Below are positions 62,811-64,000 of a stretch of DNA of 64,000 bases, piece after piece. This DNA comes from Thermoplasmatota archaeon (lineage in GTDB: Archaea > Thermoplasmatota > Thermoplasmata > Thermoplasmatales > Thermoplasmataceae). The stretch covers positions 1 through 64,000 of the forward strand of contig JAMCUL010000023.1 of assembly GCA_023381355.1 (NCBI GenBank), read 5' to 3'. A program made the translations under genes and the position numbers. Position 1 is the stretch's first letter. Each line of letters begins with the position of its first letter. Below the pieces are notes generated by a model, which worked only from the letters and a program-made list of their open reading frames with translations, did no database searches and was not told where the DNA came from.

Positions 62811-64000
62811 AGATACTTGTTCTGGCAAAGCAGGTTCCTGACGTCAATAAAATTAAATTTGATCCACTGACAGGGAGGATAATCAGGGAGAATGTTCCAC
62901 TGAACATGAATGCGTTTGACAGGAGGGCAGTGGAGGAGGCAGTGAGGATAAAGGAAAGATACGGGTCGGAAGTTGAGGTTGCCTCAATGGGTCCACCACA
63001 GGCATCAATGATCCTGAATGAGGCCCTCAGGATGGGCGCAGACCGTGCCTTCCTCATAACAGATCGAAAGTTTGGCGGTGCGGATACATGGGCCACTTCA
63101 TATATACTTTCAAGGTTCATTGTTACCAGGAAGCCTGATCTTGTACTTGCCGGGAGATATTCACTGGATGGTGAAACCTCACAGGTTCCTCCAGAAACTG
63201 CAACCATGCTTGACATGAAGTTCTTCTCCAATATTTCCAGGATAGAATTCAATGACACAGGTGTTGAGATGGAACAGGAATTTGAGGGGGGAATAAGATA
63301 CGTGAAAACAGGACTTCCACTTCTCATATCTGTCAGCGAAAAAATTAACCGTGCCCGCAAGGTTGATGAAAGTGCCCCTGACATGACTGACAGGATCGTT
63401 AACATAGATTCAAGAACCCTGAACCTCGACTTTGATGGGAGCAAGGGATCACTTACAGTCGTTGAGGGTACAGAATCCATAAGCAACAGCAGGAATGGAA
63501 AAATCATTGATGAGGATCAGGTCGTGGAGATGATTTTTGACCATATTGGAAGAAGGAGCGATGAGGGGAATGCCCCGAAAGCTGAGATCAATAAAGATTT
63601 TTCGAATGGGTCCGTTCTGGGAATTGCTCTTGGCGATCCAACGGTTTCAATGGAAATAGCCTCTAAACTGAATGAGATAGCCACTGCCGGAAAATTCCGA
63701 ATAGTGATTGCAGGAAACATAGAACCTGGAAGACTGAAAGGAATGACTGCATCTCACTACATATATCTTGATGGAGACGACATCTTTTCAATTGCAGGGA
63801 AGATCAATGAACTTGTTGGAAAATTAAAACCCGAATTTGTAATATTTCCTTCAAACTCCATAGGAAGGGATGTTGCTGGAATGATTGCGGCATGGAGAAC
63901 CCTTGGACTGACGGCAGATTGCGTCGATATAAGGTATGAGAATGGGAAACTTATCCAGTTCAAACCTGCCTTCGGCGGTGGCATTGTCGCAAGAATATCA
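62807..64000 (+). CDS. Fused electron transfer flavoprotein (EtfB-EtfA), 3' end outside window
   Basis: 398 codons visible, no stop. Residues 1-235 form an EtfB-like beta domain: MKILVLAKQVPDVNKIKFDP, NAFDRRAVEEAVRIKERYG, GADRAFLI and the nucleotide loop RYSLDGETSQVPPETATML. After a variable linker (about 240-270) an EtfA-like N-terminal region begins (VLGIALGDPTVSMEIASKLNE, FVIFPSNSIGRDVAGMIAAW), with the FAD domain lying beyond 64000. One polypeptide would supply both subunits. Its ATG overlaps the Rieske TGA (ATGA). Fused ETFs are known in several archaea. A second ETF, split, lies at 43.8-45.5 kb. Confidence 0.88.
   Translation, partial: MKILVLAKQVPDVNKIKFDPLTGRIIRENVPLNMNAFDRRAVEEAVRIKERYGSEVEVASMGPPQASMILNEALRMGADRAFLITDRKFGGADTWATSYILSRFIVTRKPDLVLAGRYSLDGETSQVPPETATMLDMKFFSNISRIEFNDTGVEMEQEFEGGIRYVKTGLPLLISVSEKINRARKVDESAPDMTDRIVNIDSRTLNLDFDGSKGSLTVVEGTESISNSRNGKIIDEDQVVEMIFDHIGRRSDEGNAPKAEINKDFSNGSVLGIALGDPTVSMEIASKLNEIATAGKFRIVIAGNIEPGRLKGMTASHYIYLDGDDIFSIAGKINELVGKLKPEFVIFPSNSIGRDVAGMIAAWRTLGLTADCVDIRYENGKLIQFKPAFGGGIVARIS

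Overview
The window is archaeal and most like a member of the order Thermoplasmatales (a Cuniculiplasma- or Ferroplasma-like cell). This is inferred from gene families, heavy use of AGG/AGA/ATA codons, and many genes whose start codon lies about 22-30 bases after a TATA-like box with no ribosome-binding site. Archaeal-type families include tryptophanyl-tRNA synthetase, NcsA/TtuA thiolase-type ATPase, Tpt1/KptA, type II methionine aminopeptidase, a tandem-thioredoxin protein disulfide oxidoreductase and a dehydrogenase-first HAD/crotonase fusion. The genus cannot be fixed by reading alone.

The left 13 kb is an accessory region. It opens with a hairpin-rich non-coding stretch (about 100-500). 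A three-gene defence locus follows: a PD-(D/E)XK-like nuclease fused to an APAZ-like region (594-2036), a short catalytically inactive prokaryotic Argonaute (2029-3486), and an OLD-family ATPase/Toprim nuclease (3562-5481). From 5.5 to 10.9 kb, five copies of a roughly 36-bp repeat, all in one orientation, separate small gene modules: VapBC, an S51-like peptidase, PadR/ChrB/beta-propeller, and a second VapBC whose antitoxin has an in-frame TAG. After the last copy come degraded transposase pieces (IS256-like, perhaps IS1634-like), a small membrane protein and a MarR/SRPBCC pair.

The middle (14-32 kb) is largely housekeeping: an MscS channel with a duplicated C-terminal unit, an FHA protein, enoyl-CoA hydratase, PRPP synthetase with Tpt1, a 2,4-dienoyl-CoA-reductase-like flavoenzyme, an MFS transporter, tRNA-Pro, a TPR protein, a HemK/Mtq2-like methyltransferase, and an operon-like run of membrane FeS oxidoreductase, ornithine-cyclodeaminase-like protein, trpS and ncsA/ttuA. 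A second insertion-sequence graveyard (IS256 and IS110 remnants) lies at 32.7-33.8 kb.

The right half (34-64 kb) holds a hemerythrin-like protein, a YceI/HxlR divergent pair, a nitrate/sulfonate-type ABC transporter with a separated C-terminal domain gene, CobB, IlvE, and a strong fatty-acid beta-oxidation set. That set includes EtfB/EtfA, thiolase, a probable heteromeric acyl-CoA dehydrogenase pair, SCP2, and a hydroxyacyl-CoA dehydrogenase/enoyl-CoA hydratase fusion. Other genes are PduO adenosyltransferase, an ABC-2 exporter, an APC permease, a cystathionine gamma-synthase-like enzyme, tmk and map. The window ends in a SufR-like regulator facing a Rieske protein and a fused EtfB-EtfA protein cut by the window edge.

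Read together, the acyl-CoA dehydrogenases would pass electrons to an ETF and then to the membrane FeS oxidoreductase at 26.6 kb, which could deliver them to the quinone pool. Two ETF systems are present, so one may serve another dehydrogenase. Three genes look frameshifted or interrupted (VapB at 10.1 kb and secreted-type proteins at 34.8 and 51.1 kb).
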